DNA of 64,000 bases from Rhodospirillales bacterium (GCA_020638285.1 JACKIV010000001.1:248001-312000); one strand, 5' to 3'; shown: positions 9,020-17,828, counted from the stretch's first letter. The notes: a model not told the origin generated them from the letters alone. A program made the numbers and translations.

Positions 9020-9055
9020 CCCTCTCCTCCCGAAAAGGGGAGAGGGGTGTTTTTT
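9020..9055 (+). terminator. Terminator after adhE
   Basis: CCCTCTCC (9020-9027) pairs with GGAGAGGG (9039-9046), followed by a T-run at 9050-9055. The stem core recurs at other gene ends in this window. Confidence 0.8.
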
Positions 9056-9220
9056 ATTCGGAAAGTCTGTGATTTTCCTCTGGCATCCCGCTCTTTTTTG
9101 GTGTACAAGGCTCGTATTCCCTGACATGTGTGCGCGGGTGCAAGGCGAAAGACCGCCGCCCCGGTCGCTTGTCCGGGTGTTTTGAAAAGAGACGATTCGA
9201 AAGAACGGACGGCAAGTGTT

Positions 9221-9415
9221 ATGGCAATAAAACCGCTGGAGTATATCCGTCAGGTCAGGGCCGAAATGCACAAGGTCACATGGCCGACCCGCAAGGAAAC
9301 CACGGCCAGCACTATCGCGGTGTTTGTCATGGTGTTTATGGCTTCTGTTTTCTTGTATCTGGCGGACCAGATCATGGCATGGGCCGTAAGGATGATTCTG
9401 GGACTGGGCGGCTGA
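9221..9415 (+). CDS. secE: Preprotein translocase subunit SecE
   Basis: SecE is the small essential clamp of the SecYEG channel in the inner membrane. The 64-residue product is the short, single-span form usual in alphaproteobacteria. It has an amphipathic N-terminus with the conserved KVTWPTRKE segment (residues about 18-26), then one membrane helix (about 30-52). The frame is open upstream, but the ATG at 9221 gives the canonical N-terminus (MAIKPLEYI). It is followed after 42 bases by nusG, the standard gene order. Confidence 0.95.
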   Translation: MAIKPLEYIRQVRAEMHKVTWPTRKETTASTIAVFVMVFMASVFLYLADQIMAWAVRMILGLGG

Positions 9416-9457
9416 GGAGCCAAAGGATAAGGCGATTTCGCAAGGGAGTTTCAAGAC

Positions 9458-9988
9458 ATGGCAAAGCGTTGGTACGTCCTGCACGTTTATTCCGGGTTCG
9501 AAGGCAAGGTGGCTGAGGCCGTCAGGACCCAGGCTGCCAAACAGGGGCTTTCCGAACGAATCGAGGAAATTCTCGTGCCGATGGAAGAGGTCGTCGAGGT
9601 CCGTCGGGGGCAAAAAGTCAATGCCGAACGCAAGTTTTTCCCCGGCTATGTTCTGGCCAAGATCGACATGGATGATGACGTCTGGCATCTGATTAAAAAC
9701 ACACCCAAGGTTACCGGTTTTCTGGGGGCGGGCAACAAGCCCCAACCGATCAGTGAAGCCGAGGCGCAGCGCATTATGACGCAGGTTCAGGAAGGCGTGG
9801 ATCGTCCCCGTCCCTCCATCACCTTCGAGATCGGCGAGGAAGTCAAGGTTGCCGATGGCCCCTTTGCGTCTTTCAATGGCAGTGTCGAGGAAGTGGACGA
9901 AGAACGCGGACGCCTCAAGATTTCCGTGTCGATTTTCGGTCGCCCCACCCCGGTCGAACTTGAATACGCTCAGGTCGAAAAGCTCTGA
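9458..9988 (+). CDS. nusG: Transcription termination/antitermination factor NusG
   Basis: NusG binds RNA polymerase through its N-terminal NGN domain (here about residues 3-110, starting RWYVLHVYSGFE) and Rho or ribosomal S10 through its C-terminal KOW domain (about 123-176, with GEEVKVADGPFASFNG). The 176-residue length is typical. The ATG at 9458 follows AAGGGAG. It is co-directional with secE, 42 bases apart. Normally rplK follows nusG closely. Here the next recognisable gene is ettA, so the secE-nusG pair is detached from the L11-L1-L10-L12 cluster. Rho, a partner, is encoded at the other end of the window. Confidence 0.97.
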   Translation: MAKRWYVLHVYSGFEGKVAEAVRTQAAKQGLSERIEEILVPMEEVVEVRRGQKVNAERKFFPGYVLAKIDMDDDVWHLIKNTPKVTGFLGAGNKPQPISEAEAQRIMTQVQEGVDRPRPSITFEIGEEVKVADGPFASFNGSVEEVDEERGRLKISVSIFGRPTPVELEYAQVEKL

Positions 9989-10092
9989 TAATAAATGTAT
10001 TTTTGCTTTCTTTTTCCCTGTTTTTGCAATCGGTGGAGGGGAGATGCTAAAGTGGGTCCACGGGGATATGTTATTCCCCTTGGAGGCATTTT

Positions 10093-10329
10093 ATGAAGCA
10101 TATCGCTCCCCAGTTTTCTCATGCGGTGCACTCGGCGCCCCCGATCCGGGCGTCTTTCAATCACCACGCGCCGCCGCTCGCCTTCAATTTCGGCCACCGG
10201 ATTCTCAAGGATTTGTTTCGTCTTGTACAGGGTGGGCTGAGCGGTGTGAACTCGGGCCGTCTGAAGTTTCTGGCCAACGATCTGAAAGACAGAAACAGTC
10301 GTTTCATGCCTCATCTGCGGAACGGATGA
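10093..10329 (+). CDS. Unknown small basic protein, 78 aa
   Basis: The ORF follows a good TTGGAGG ribosome site (10080-10086) 6 bases upstream of the ATG. The product is His/Pro-rich at the N-terminus (residues 1-30) and basic at the C-terminus, with no signal peptide or membrane segment and no recognised family. It occupies the position where rplK would be expected after nusG. Support is the ribosome site and the intact frame only. Confidence 0.4.
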   Translation: MKHIAPQFSHAVHSAPPIRASFNHHAPPLAFNFGHRILKDLFRLVQGGLSGVNSGRLKFLANDLKDRNSRFMPHLRNG

Positions 10330-10480
10330 TTTGGGTTTGGGATTTTTTTGTTTTTCTACGCCAGTGGGTTAAGTAATTTTTCTCTTTTCTCGTGTGTTTG
10401 AATTTGCATTGCCTGAAAATTTGGTGCTAGGGTGGGGTCATCAGGATAAAAAACGGTTCCTTAAGGGGAGGGATTCTGGG

Positions 10481-10630
10481 GTGTTGAAATTTGCCAGGCC
10501 ATCTTTTGCCAAAACCTCTTTTAACGAGGCTGTCTCCGGATACCATCCTCCCGTTCGCCGGGCTTTTGCCAGTGCGAGCATGACTCGTGCGACTCCATCG
10601 CATCCGTCGCCGTCTCTCGGCTTGCATTGA
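10481..10630 (+). CDS. Possible 49-aa basic small protein
   Basis: A GTG start at 10481 is preceded by GGGGAGGG (10465-10472) at 8-base spacing. The frame ends at 10630, 22 bases before a strong intrinsic terminator. The product is Ser/Ala/Pro-rich and basic with no recognised domain. A transcription unit clearly ends here, but it could equally encode a small RNA. Confidence 0.3.
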   Translation: MLKFARPSFAKTSFNEAVSGYHPPVRRAFASASMTRATPSHPSPSLGLH

Positions 10631-10652
10631 ATTTTGCCTTTGTTGTTTTCCA

Positions 10653-10684
10653 CCCCCTCGGCGACCCGAGGGGGTTTCTTTTTG
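10653..10684 (+). terminator. Strong intrinsic terminator upstream of ettA
   Basis: CCCCCTCGG (10653-10661) pairs perfectly with CCGAGGGGG (10666-10674) around a 4-base loop, followed by TTTCTTTTT. It ends whatever is transcribed from the region downstream of nusG. Confidence 0.85.
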
Positions 10685-10762
10685 TTCTTTCGGTCCAGCG
10701 TGTCTGGACTTTTGAGCCCGGCATGGTATGGTGCTGCATCCTGAAAAGAACGAGGATTTCCC

Positions 10763-12445
10763 ATGGCGGCTTACCAGTATGTTTATGTGATGAACGACCT
10801 GTCCAAGGCCTATCCGGGCGGGAAAAAGGTTCTGGAACACGTCACTTTAAGTTTCTTTCCCGGCGCAAAAATCGGCGTTCTGGGGCCCAATGGCGCGGGG
10901 AAATCGACGCTGCTCAAAATCATGGCCGGGGTGGACAAGGAATTTACCGGCGAGGCCTGGGCCGCGCAGGGAGCGCGCGTGGGCTATCTGGCGCAGGAGC
11001 CGCATCTCGATCCGAAAAAGACCGTTCATGAGAACGTGATCGAAGGACTCGGCCCTATCAAGGAAAAGGTCGACCGATATAACGCCGTGGCCGCACAGAT
11101 GGGCGAGCCGGACGCGGATTTCGATGCGCTGGCCGAGGAAATGGGCCGGCTTCAGGAAGAAATCGACGCGGCGGACGGATGGGAAATCGACCGGACCGTG
11201 GAAATCGCCATGGATGCCCTGCGCTGCCCGCCCGGGGATGCCGACGTGACGAAGCTCTCGGGCGGCGAGCGGCGGCGCGTGGCGCTGTGCCGCCTGTTGC
11301 TGGAAAAGCCGGATCTGCTCCTTCTGGACGAGCCGACGAACCACCTCGATGCCGAAAGCGTGACGTGGCTCCAGCGGTTTTTGGGTGACTATAAAGGCGC
11401 CGTCGTCATGGTCACGCACGATCGTTATTTCCTTGATAATGTCACGGGCTGGATTCTGGAGGTCGATCGCGGGCGCGGCATTCCCTATGAGGGCAATTAT
11501 TCCGCCTATCTCGACCAGAAGCGCAAGCGGATGGCGCTGGAGGCGCGGCAGGAAGAGGCGCGCGCCAAGACGCTCGACCGCGAGCTCGAATGGATCCGCC
11601 AGACTCCCGAGGGGCGGCGCAAGAAATCCAAGGCGCGCATCGCGGCGTATGAGGATCTGCTGGCCCAGTCGCAAAAACAGACCGCCGGATCGTCCCAGAT
11701 CGTCATTCCCGTTCCGCCGCGCCTGCCCAATGATGTCATTGAGGCCGTGCATCTGCGCAAAGGGTTTGGCGATCGCCTGTTGATCGACGATCTGTCGTTC
11801 AAGCTTCCGCCCGGCGGCATCGTCGGGGTGATTGGTCCCAACGGCGCAGGGAAAACCACGCTGTTTCGCATGATTACCGGGGTGGAAGCACCCGACGAAG
11901 GCACCTTCAAGGTGTCCGAAGCCGTCAAGCTCGGCTATGTCGATCAAAGCCGTGATTCGCTTGATCCGGCCAAAAATGTCTGGGAAGAAATCTCGGATGG
12001 AATGGACATTCTGAAACTCGGCAAGATTGAGGTGCAAAGCCGCGCCTGGGTGGGGTCTTTTGGCTTTCGCGGTGCGGACCAGCAGAAAAAAGTCGGTCAG
12101 CTTTCGGGCGGGGAGCGCAACCGCGTGCATCTGGCCAAAATGTTGAAATCAGGCGCGAACGTCCTGCTGCTCGACGAGCCGACAAACGATCTGGACACCG
12201 AAACGCTGGCGGCGCTGGAAGAGGCGCTGGAGCAATTCGCGGGCTGCGCGGTGGTCATCAGCCACGATCGCTGGTTCCTCAATCGTCTGGCCACGCATAT
12301 TCTGGCGTTCGAGGGCGATTCGCAGGTCGTCTGGTTCCCGGGGAATTATGAGGAATACGAGGCCGACCGCCACCGCCGCCTTGGCGCCGATGCCGATACC
12401 CCCCACCGGATCAAATATAAACCGCTGGTCCGCAAAACGGGGTAG
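10763..12445 (+). CDS. ettA: Energy-dependent translational throttle protein EttA (ABC-F ATPase)
   Basis: EttA is a soluble ABC-F protein that binds the ribosomal E site and gates the first peptide bond according to ATP/ADP level. The 560 residues hold two ABC modules. Module 1 has GPNGAGKS (about 41-48), LSGGERRR and LLLLDEPTNHLDAES. Module 2 has GPNGAGKT, LSGGERNR and LLLLDEPTNDLD. A charged interdomain linker with an arm insertion separates them, and there are no membrane segments. The start MAAYQYVYVMNDLSK matches the family N-terminus and has GAGGA upstream. The gene is isolated between a terminator and a repeat-rich spacer. Confidence 0.95.
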   Translation: MAAYQYVYVMNDLSKAYPGGKKVLEHVTLSFFPGAKIGVLGPNGAGKSTLLKIMAGVDKEFTGEAWAAQGARVGYLAQEPHLDPKKTVHENVIEGLGPIKEKVDRYNAVAAQMGEPDADFDALAEEMGRLQEEIDAADGWEIDRTVEIAMDALRCPPGDADVTKLSGGERRRVALCRLLLEKPDLLLLDEPTNHLDAESVTWLQRFLGDYKGAVVMVTHDRYFLDNVTGWILEVDRGRGIPYEGNYSAYLDQKRKRMALEARQEEARAKTLDRELEWIRQTPEGRRKKSKARIAAYEDLLAQSQKQTAGSSQIVIPVPPRLPNDVIEAVHLRKGFGDRLLIDDLSFKLPPGGIVGVIGPNGAGKTTLFRMITGVEAPDEGTFKVSEAVKLGYVDQSRDSLDPAKNVWEEISDGMDILKLGKIEVQSRAWVGSFGFRGADQQKKVGQLSGGERNRVHLAKMLKSGANVLLLDEPTNDLDTETLAALEEALEQFAGCAVVISHDRWFLNRLATHILAFEGDSQVVWFPGNYEEYEADRHRRLGADADTPHRIKYKPLVRKTG

Positions 12446-12489
12446 GGGGACAGGAATTTAAGACTCTGTCTGTCAAGCCCGGTGAAACA

Positions 12490-12562
12490 CCCCTCTCCCT
12501 GTCGGAACTTCGCTCCTCCTGTCCCTCTCCCCCATGGGGGAGAGGGATCAAGGGAGAGGGGG
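12490..12562. repeat. Nested GC-rich hairpin (REP-like)
   Basis: A perfect 24-base palindrome with a CCCTCTCCCCCATGG half occupies 12523-12546. It is enclosed by a second complementary pair, CCCCTCTCCCT (12490-12500) with AGGGAGAGGGG (12551-12561). It lies between convergent ettA and the kinase gene. The same CCCTCTCC/GGAGAGGG core is seen at 9020-9046 and, imperfectly, at 41511-41541. Confidence 0.6.
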
Positions 12563-12571
12563 CTTTGGGGT

Positions 12572-12737
12572 GTTATAGTTGTTCGAGTTAAAAATCATAC
12601 AGGTTTTGCGGTCCTCCTGATTTTGAACCACGAAGTCTCAAAGACACGAAGTTTTTTTATCACATTCTTCACACCTTCGTATCTTCGTGGTGAAAAACCG
12701 GACTCTCCATTCTGTACAAGGCTCAATTCAAAGGACC
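12572..12737 (+). repeat. Dispersed ~165-bp repeat, copy 1
   Basis: This stretch matches the reverse complement of 59051-59213 over its whole length with few differences. Shared landmarks include GTTAAAAATCATACAG, GGTCCTCCTGATTTTGAA, GTCTCAAAGACACGAAG and GGACTCTCCATTCTGTACAA. An internal segment with ACGAAG/CTTCGT can fold back on itself. The repeat ends exactly at the stop codon of the kinase gene. There is no ORF inside, so it is a non-coding element of unknown type. Confidence 0.8.
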
Positions 12738-13735
12738 TACAGAGATTTGAGAAGCGTCTTGAGCGGAATTTCCGGGCGGGCGCCAGTGTGGCCGATGATT
12801 TCCGCCGCCGCCATCGCGCCGAGTTTCCCGCACGTCTCCAGAGGCATGCCCTGACTGAGTCCGTACAAAACGCCAGCGGCGAACTGGTCGCCTGCGCCGG
12901 TCGTGTCCACCACATGCGCCACCGGATGCGCCGGGGTGACGATGTGTTTCCCGCCCGATACCAGAACCGCGCCTTTTGCTCCGCGCGTCAGGACGGCCAC
13001 CTCGCAATGTCCGTTGATGGCGCTGGCTGCGTCTTCAAAGCTTTGCGCCATGAACAGGGATTTGATTTCCTCTTCATTGGCGAACAGAATGTCCACATGG
13101 TTCTGGACCAGATTAATGAAATCGTGTCGGTGCCGATCCACGCAGAACGGATCGGAGAGGGTCAGGGCGATTTTGTGACCGGATGCGTGCGCGACTTCCG
13201 CCGCGCGATGAAAGGCGCGTTTGCTTTGCGGGGCTTCAAAGGAATACCCTTCCAGATAGGTAATCCGGCTTGATGCCACGATATCCGGATCGATGTCGTC
13301 GGGGGATAGTTCTGCGCTTGCGCCGATGCTTGTGAACATCGAACGTTCGGCGTCGGGAGTAATGAGAATCAGGCACCGTCCCGTCGCGGGTCCCAGAATC
13401 AAGGGCTCTGTGCCATAGAAAATCCCCTGCGCCCGCAGATCGTGCTGAAAGACTTTCCCCAGAATATCATCTGCGACCTTGCCGATGAATGCGCCGTTAC
13501 CGCCAAAAGACGCAAACCCGGCCATGGTGTTGGCGGCGGATCCGCCAGAGGCTTCAATCCCTGGCGGCATGGCATCGTAAAGCTTTATCGCATCGGATTC
13601 CTTGATAAGGGCAAAAGCCCCTTTTTCCGTTCCGTATGTTTGGCACTGGGCGGCAACGAACGCCTCATCCGCATGAGAGAGAACATCAACCAGCGCGTTT
13701 CCAACGCCAACGACACCGAAAGAAATTTCTGACAT
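12737..13735 (-). CDS. PfkB-family carbohydrate/adenosine kinase
   Basis: PfkB (ribokinase-like) kinases phosphorylate sugars or nucleosides using ATP. The 332-residue product has the N-terminal family motif with GGSAANTMAGFASFGG (about residues 56-71). Near the C-terminus it has DTTGAGDQFAAGVLYG, whose Asp is the catalytic base and whose glycines form the anion hole. Alphaproteobacterial homologues are usually annotated adenosine kinase; the substrate is not shown by the sequence. The ATG at 13735 was chosen because AGGA lies 8 bases upstream and family similarity (MSEISFGVVGVGNALVD) begins there. An in-frame extension to 13822 looks non-coding. It is divergent from the TetR gene. Confidence 0.85.
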   Translation of the reverse strand: MSEISFGVVGVGNALVDVLSHADEAFVAAQCQTYGTEKGAFALIKESDAIKLYDAMPPGIEASGGSAANTMAGFASFGGNGAFIGKVADDILGKVFQHDLRAQGIFYGTEPLILGPATGRCLILITPDAERSMFTSIGASAELSPDDIDPDIVASSRITYLEGYSFEAPQSKRAFHRAAEVAHASGHKIALTLSDPFCVDRHRHDFINLVQNHVDILFANEEEIKSLFMAQSFEDAASAINGHCEVAVLTRGAKGAVLVSGGKHIVTPAHPVAHVVDTTGAGDQFAAGVLYGLSQGMPLETCGKLGAMAAAEIIGHTGARPEIPLKTLLKSL

Positions 13736-13852
13736 GAAGGATTTCCTGTTTTTGTAAAATAAAGAGCAAGCGCCCGTCTGGCGCAAACGACCCTTGTGCT
13801 GTATACCTGTTTTTGCGGGCAAGGCAAAGAAGATTAAGGCAAGGGATTTACT

Positions 13853-14482
13853 ATGGGGCGCAAGGCTGCACAGGGGCAGACAGGTGAAAAAGGCGAGGCT
13901 CTGGCCGATCGGATCATCGCCGCGTGTCTGGCGTTGGCTGCTGAAAAAGGGTGGGACGGTGTGAGCCTGTCTGACATTGCCGCGCGCGCCGGGGTAAGTC
14001 TGGGGCAGATGTATGTTTTATATGACGACCGCACGGCGATTCTGGCGGCTTTTGCCCGGCGGGTGGACCGGGCTGTTCTGACGTCTGTTTCCGCTTCGGA
14101 CCCGGATCTGCCAGTGCGCGAGCGTCTGTTCGATGTTTTGATGGAGCGATTTGAGATTCTTAATGCGGACCGGGACGGGGTGATTGCGGTTCTGGCGTCC
14201 GTGCGACGGGATCCAAAACAGGCGGTGATTGGTCTGCCGCATCTGGCCCGGTCGATGTGCTGGATGCTGGAGGCGGCAGGCGTGGAGACAACCGGGTGGC
14301 GCGGTGCGGTGCGAATCGCAGGATTGACGGCTTTGTGGTTGCGCGTGGCCGCCGTCTGGGCGCAGGACGACTCGCCCGATATGGGCCGCACGATGGCCGC
14401 GCTGGATGGAGCCTTGGCTCAGGCTGAACGCGCGGCAGGGTTTATAGAGCGTATAACCGGGGATCGGCGCACATTTCCTTGA
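13853..14482 (+). CDS. TetR-family transcriptional regulator
   Basis: TetR-type repressors pair an N-terminal helix-turn-helix with a ligand-sensing C-terminal helical domain. Here the HTH spans about residues 36-62 (VSLSDIAARAGVSLGQMYVLYDD), and the 209-residue length is typical. The ATG at 13853 has AAGGCAAGGG upstream. Its stop codon overlaps the TTG start of the antiporter gene (TTGA), so the two are translationally coupled and the regulator probably controls its own operon. The inducer is unknown. Confidence 0.9.
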   Translation: MGRKAAQGQTGEKGEALADRIIAACLALAAEKGWDGVSLSDIAARAGVSLGQMYVLYDDRTAILAAFARRVDRAVLTSVSASDPDLPVRERLFDVLMERFEILNADRDGVIAVLASVRRDPKQAVIGLPHLARSMCWMLEAAGVETTGWRGAVRIAGLTALWLRVAAVWAQDDSPDMGRTMAALDGALAQAERAAGFIERITGDRRTFP

Positions 14483-16413
14483 CGCGAGGGGATATCCTGT
14501 TACCCTTGCTCCTTGCCGTTGTGGCGCCGGGTTTCGGTGTGCGCGTTTTTGAAACTGTGGAGAGTTTTCGTATTCCCAGTCCTCTGTCCATCCAGATTGT
14601 CCTGATCGCCGTTGCCGGAATTCTGGCGCAATGGACGGCGTGGAAGCTGCGTGTTCCTGCGATTATTTTCCTTTTGTTCTTTGGATTTATTCTGGGGCCG
14701 GTGGCGGGGCTGGTCCAGCCGGACCATCTGATGGGCGATTTGCTCAAGCCTGCCATTGCGGCAGCAGTTGCGATTATCCTGTTTGAAGGCAGCCTTCAGC
14801 TTCATTTCAAGGAATTGCGTGAGACGCGCCGGGCGGTGCGGGATGTGATTTTGCTTGGCGCGCCGGTGGGGTGGCTTTTTATCAGCCTTGCCGCACATTA
14901 TATCGCGGGGCTGGAGTGGGCCGTGGCGGTGACGCTGGGCGGCATTCTGATCGTCACGGGGCCGACGGTCATCATGCCCATGTTGCGCCAGTCGCGCCTC
15001 AATCCGCGCGTTGGAGCCATTTTGAAATGGGAAGGGATCGTCAACGACCCTGTGGGCGTTATTTTCGCGATTTTGTCCTATGAATTCTTTGTGGCCGCAA
15101 AAGACGGGGGTGTCGATACGGTTTTCTTTGTCGGGCATGCCTTGACGCTTGCCAGTGTTTCTGGTCTGAGCTTTCTCCTCGCCCATGTCGTCAAGCGTAT
15201 TTTCGAACGCGGTCACATGCCGGAATATCTCAAGACGCCGTTTCTCATCAGCCTCGTCCTGACCCTGTTTTTCGGGTGTAATTTCATTCTTGAGGAATCC
15301 GGCCTGATCGCCGTGACGATTCTGGGGCTGACCCTGACCAACATTCACACGGCCAGTCTGGATGACATCAAGAGATTTAAGGAAACCATTACCATTATGC
15401 TGGTGTCTTCGGTATTCATCCTCCTGACGGCGGACATGGATCCGTCCGTCTTGCTGGATCTGAGCGGGCGCAGCCTCTTGTTCATTGTCGTCTTGCTGTT
15501 CGTGATCCGGCCTGTGACGTTTTTTATCTGTTCTCTGGGGACTCAGATCACACGGGCCGAAACCATTCTGGCCGGACTGATTGCGCCGCGCGGGGTTGTC
15601 TGCGCCGCCATGGCCGGGGTCATCGGGCCCTTGCTGACCGAGGCCGGGTTTGAAGACGGCGCCAAAATTCTGCCCATTGCCTTTGCCGTGGTGGCCATCA
15701 GCGTCGTCCTGCACAGCCTGATGATTACGCCGCTGGCCCGGCGGCTTAAGCTGACCTCGGAAGAGGTCAACGGCGTCATTATCGCCGGGGCTTATCCGTG
15801 GTCGATCCAGCTTGCCGAGACGCTTAAAAACCGCAACGTGCCGGTGATGCTCGTGGATAATAACTGGATGTCTCTGGGCAAGGCGCGTCTGGCGAATCTT
15901 GCGGTTTATTACGGTGAGTTACTATCCGAGGAAACGGAATTCGCGCTGGAGTTCAACAAATACGATACCCTGATTGCGGCTACGCCGAACCCGGCTTATA
16001 ATGCGTTGCTGTGTGAGAAATTCGGGTATGAATACGGAACCGAGCGGGTGTTCCGGCTCAGCCCGGATGATTCGGATGTCTCGGTGCGCCGCAAGATTTC
16101 GACAAGCGTTCGTGGGCGCCCCTTTGTTTCGCGAGAAACCACGCTGCACACGATTTGGTCCGCCTACGAGGACGGCTGGCGCTTTCGGACGACCCGTGTA
16201 GGAAAATCTGAAAAGGGCGGCGACCTGATCGTTCCCGAAGAAACAGAAAACCGCCTTCTGGTCGGGGTTATTTCGAAAAGCGGCGTGGTTACGTTTTATT
16301 CCCGCGACTCCGGGACCCGTCCAACCTTCCGCGAAGATCAGATCGTCCTGTTTTTCGAAAAAGAGACCAAGGACAGGGACACGAAAGATCCGGAGAAATT
16401 GCCTCTTCCCTGA
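14479..16413 (+). CDS. CPA-type cation/proton antiporter with C-terminal nucleotide-binding-like domain
   Basis: The N-terminal ~400 residues form about 12 hydrophobic spans of a Na+(K+)/H+ exchanger, including the VNDPVGVIFAIL region that carries the transport acid residues. It is followed by a cytosolic Rossmann-like TrkA-N-type domain (about 430-540, NGVIIAGAYPWSIQLAE) and a TrkA-C-like tail. Such proteins exchange monovalent cations for protons in the inner membrane for pH and ion homeostasis. The 644 residues fit this architecture. The start is TTG at 14479, overlapping the TetR stop codon. It is convergent with cysS, with only 17 bases between stops. Confidence 0.88.
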   Translation: MTRGDILLPLLLAVVAPGFGVRVFETVESFRIPSPLSIQIVLIAVAGILAQWTAWKLRVPAIIFLLFFGFILGPVAGLVQPDHLMGDLLKPAIAAAVAIILFEGSLQLHFKELRETRRAVRDVILLGAPVGWLFISLAAHYIAGLEWAVAVTLGGILIVTGPTVIMPMLRQSRLNPRVGAILKWEGIVNDPVGVIFAILSYEFFVAAKDGGVDTVFFVGHALTLASVSGLSFLLAHVVKRIFERGHMPEYLKTPFLISLVLTLFFGCNFILEESGLIAVTILGLTLTNIHTASLDDIKRFKETITIMLVSSVFILLTADMDPSVLLDLSGRSLLFIVVLLFVIRPVTFFICSLGTQITRAETILAGLIAPRGVVCAAMAGVIGPLLTEAGFEDGAKILPIAFAVVAISVVLHSLMITPLARRLKLTSEEVNGVIIAGAYPWSIQLAETLKNRNVPVMLVDNNWMSLGKARLANLAVYYGELLSEETEFALEFNKYDTLIAATPNPAYNALLCEKFGYEYGTERVFRLSPDDSDVSVRRKISTSVRGRPFVSRETTLHTIWSAYEDGWRFRTTRVGKSEKGGDLIVPEETENRLLVGVISKSGVVTFYSRDSGTRPTFREDQIVLFFEKETKDRDTKDPEKLPLP

Positions 16414-16430
16414 AAAAGAGGGGGGGGCGG

Positions 16431-17828
16431 TCAGATCCGTTTCCATCGGGCACCTTGGGGTGTATCCTCGATCACAATTCCCTTGGTTGCCAGTTCGTCG
16501 CGGATCGCATCGGCGCGTTTGAAATCACGGGATTTCCGGGCGGATTCGCGTTCGTGCAGCAGGGCGTCAAGGGCGGCTTCTTCGTCACCCGTCCCGCCGC
16601 CGCCATACCCCAGCCATGCCGCTGGATCCGCCTGCAGAAGGCCGAGCAATGCCCCGGAAAAGGCAATTTGCCCCTTTATATGTGCTTTTTGCGCATTATC
16701 AGGAGTCTCCGCCGCCGCCCGCACGCAGGCCAGAAGCGCCCCAAGAGCCCGGGGCGTGTTCAGATCGTCGCACAGCGCCTCCAGAACCTCTGGCGCGGGG
16801 CCGGTATCCTTGGCCGCAGGGACATCCCGGATTTCATAGAGATACTGGTACATCCGGTCCAGCAGACGCCGCGAGGCGCGCAGACCCTCCGCCGTCCAGT
16901 CCAGCGGCTGGCGGTAATGCGCCGAGAGCAGGGTATAGCGAATGGCCTCGCCCGGTGCGTCTTTGAGCAGATCATGGACCAAAAGCACATTCCCGAGGGA
17001 TTTTGACATCTTTTCGCCCTCGACCATCACGAATCCGTTGTGGGTCCAGTACCGGGCGAAGGCCGCCACGCTCTCCGGCGATCCGGCGGCGCAGCAGCTC
17101 TGGGCAATTTCGTTTTCGTGATGCGGGAAAATCAGGTCGATCCCCCCGCCATGAATATCGAACGGCAGGCCAAGATGCTTTTGCGACATGGCCGAACATT
17201 CAATATGCCATCCCGGACGGCCACGGCCCCAGGGGCTGTCCCATCCCGGCTGGTCCGATGCAGAGGGTTTCCAGAGGACGAAATCGGCGGGGTCTTTTTT
17301 GTATGGCGCGACTTCCACCCGCGCGCCCGCGATCTGGTCGTCGCGGTTGCGTCCCGAGAGGGTTCCGTATTTCGGAAAGGATAACGTGTTAAAAAGCACA
17401 TGACCCTGTGCTTCATACGCATGATTGCGCGCAATCAGATCGGAAATCAAGGCGATCATTTCCGGAATATGGCCAGTGGCAAAGGGCTCAATGTCCGGAC
17501 GCGTCACGCCGATGGCGCCCATATCCGCGTGGTAAATATCGGTATAGGTCCGGGAAATCTCCTCAATGGAGCGCCCCGTTTCGGCAGCGGCCTGCATGAT
17601 CTTGTCGTCGACGTCCGTAATGTTCCGGGCATAGGAAAGATTTCCGTAAGCATGGCGCAGCAGCCGCGCCAGAATGTCAAACACAACCGCCGGGCGGGCA
17701 TTGCCGATATGGGCGTGGCTGTAAACCGTTGGGCCGCAGACATACATTCTGACATTATCCGGGTCAATCGGCGTGAAATCCTGCTTTTGGTGGCCCAGCG
17801 TGTTGAACAGTCTCAAAGATGCCGTCAT
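16431..17828 (-). CDS. cysS: Cysteinyl-tRNA synthetase
   Basis: CysS charges tRNA-Cys with cysteine in the cytosol. The 465-residue class I synthetase has the HIGH-type motif as HIGNARP near residue 40 and the KMSKS loop in GEKMSKSLGN near residue 270. The zinc-binding cysteine of CGPTVY is near residue 31, and the zinc-site cluster WHIECSAMS and HHENEIAQ is present. A short C-terminal anticodon-binding region completes it. The start MTASLRLFNTL is the normal family N-terminus. It is divergent from folE (65 bases) and convergent with the antiporter gene. Confidence 0.97.
   Translation of the reverse strand: MTASLRLFNTLGHQKQDFTPIDPDNVRMYVCGPTVYSHAHIGNARPAVVFDILARLLRHAYGNLSYARNITDVDDKIMQAAAETGRSIEEISRTYTDIYHADMGAIGVTRPDIEPFATGHIPEMIALISDLIARNHAYEAQGHVLFNTLSFPKYGTLSGRNRDDQIAGARVEVAPYKKDPADFVLWKPSASDQPGWDSPWGRGRPGWHIECSAMSQKHLGLPFDIHGGGIDLIFPHHENEIAQSCCAAGSPESVAAFARYWTHNGFVMVEGEKMSKSLGNVLLVHDLLKDAPGEAIRYTLLSAHYRQPLDWTAEGLRASRRLLDRMYQYLYEIRDVPAAKDTGPAPEVLEALCDDLNTPRALGALLACVRAAAETPDNAQKAHIKGQIAFSGALLGLLQADPAAWLGYGGGGTGDEEAALDALLHERESARKSRDFKRADAIRDELATKGIVIEDTPQGARWKRI

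Noticed and set aside
10847..12130. Minus-strand frame opposite ettA
   Set aside because: Antisense shadow of a conserved ABC-F gene, with no recognisable domain.
12601..12720. Possible CRISPR or short tandem repeat in the ACGAAG-rich spacer
   Set aside because: The repeated ACGAAG/CTTCGT words are parts of one fold-back element shared with 59.1 kb, not regularly spaced repeats with unique spacers.
13736..13822. N-terminal extension of the PfkB kinase
   Set aside because: The extra 29 codons contain no conserved sequence, and the internal ATG at 13735 has a good ribosome site.
14500..15714. Minus-strand frame opposite the antiporter gene
   Set aside because: Gln/His/Arg-rich shadow of a membrane protein; no ribosome site.
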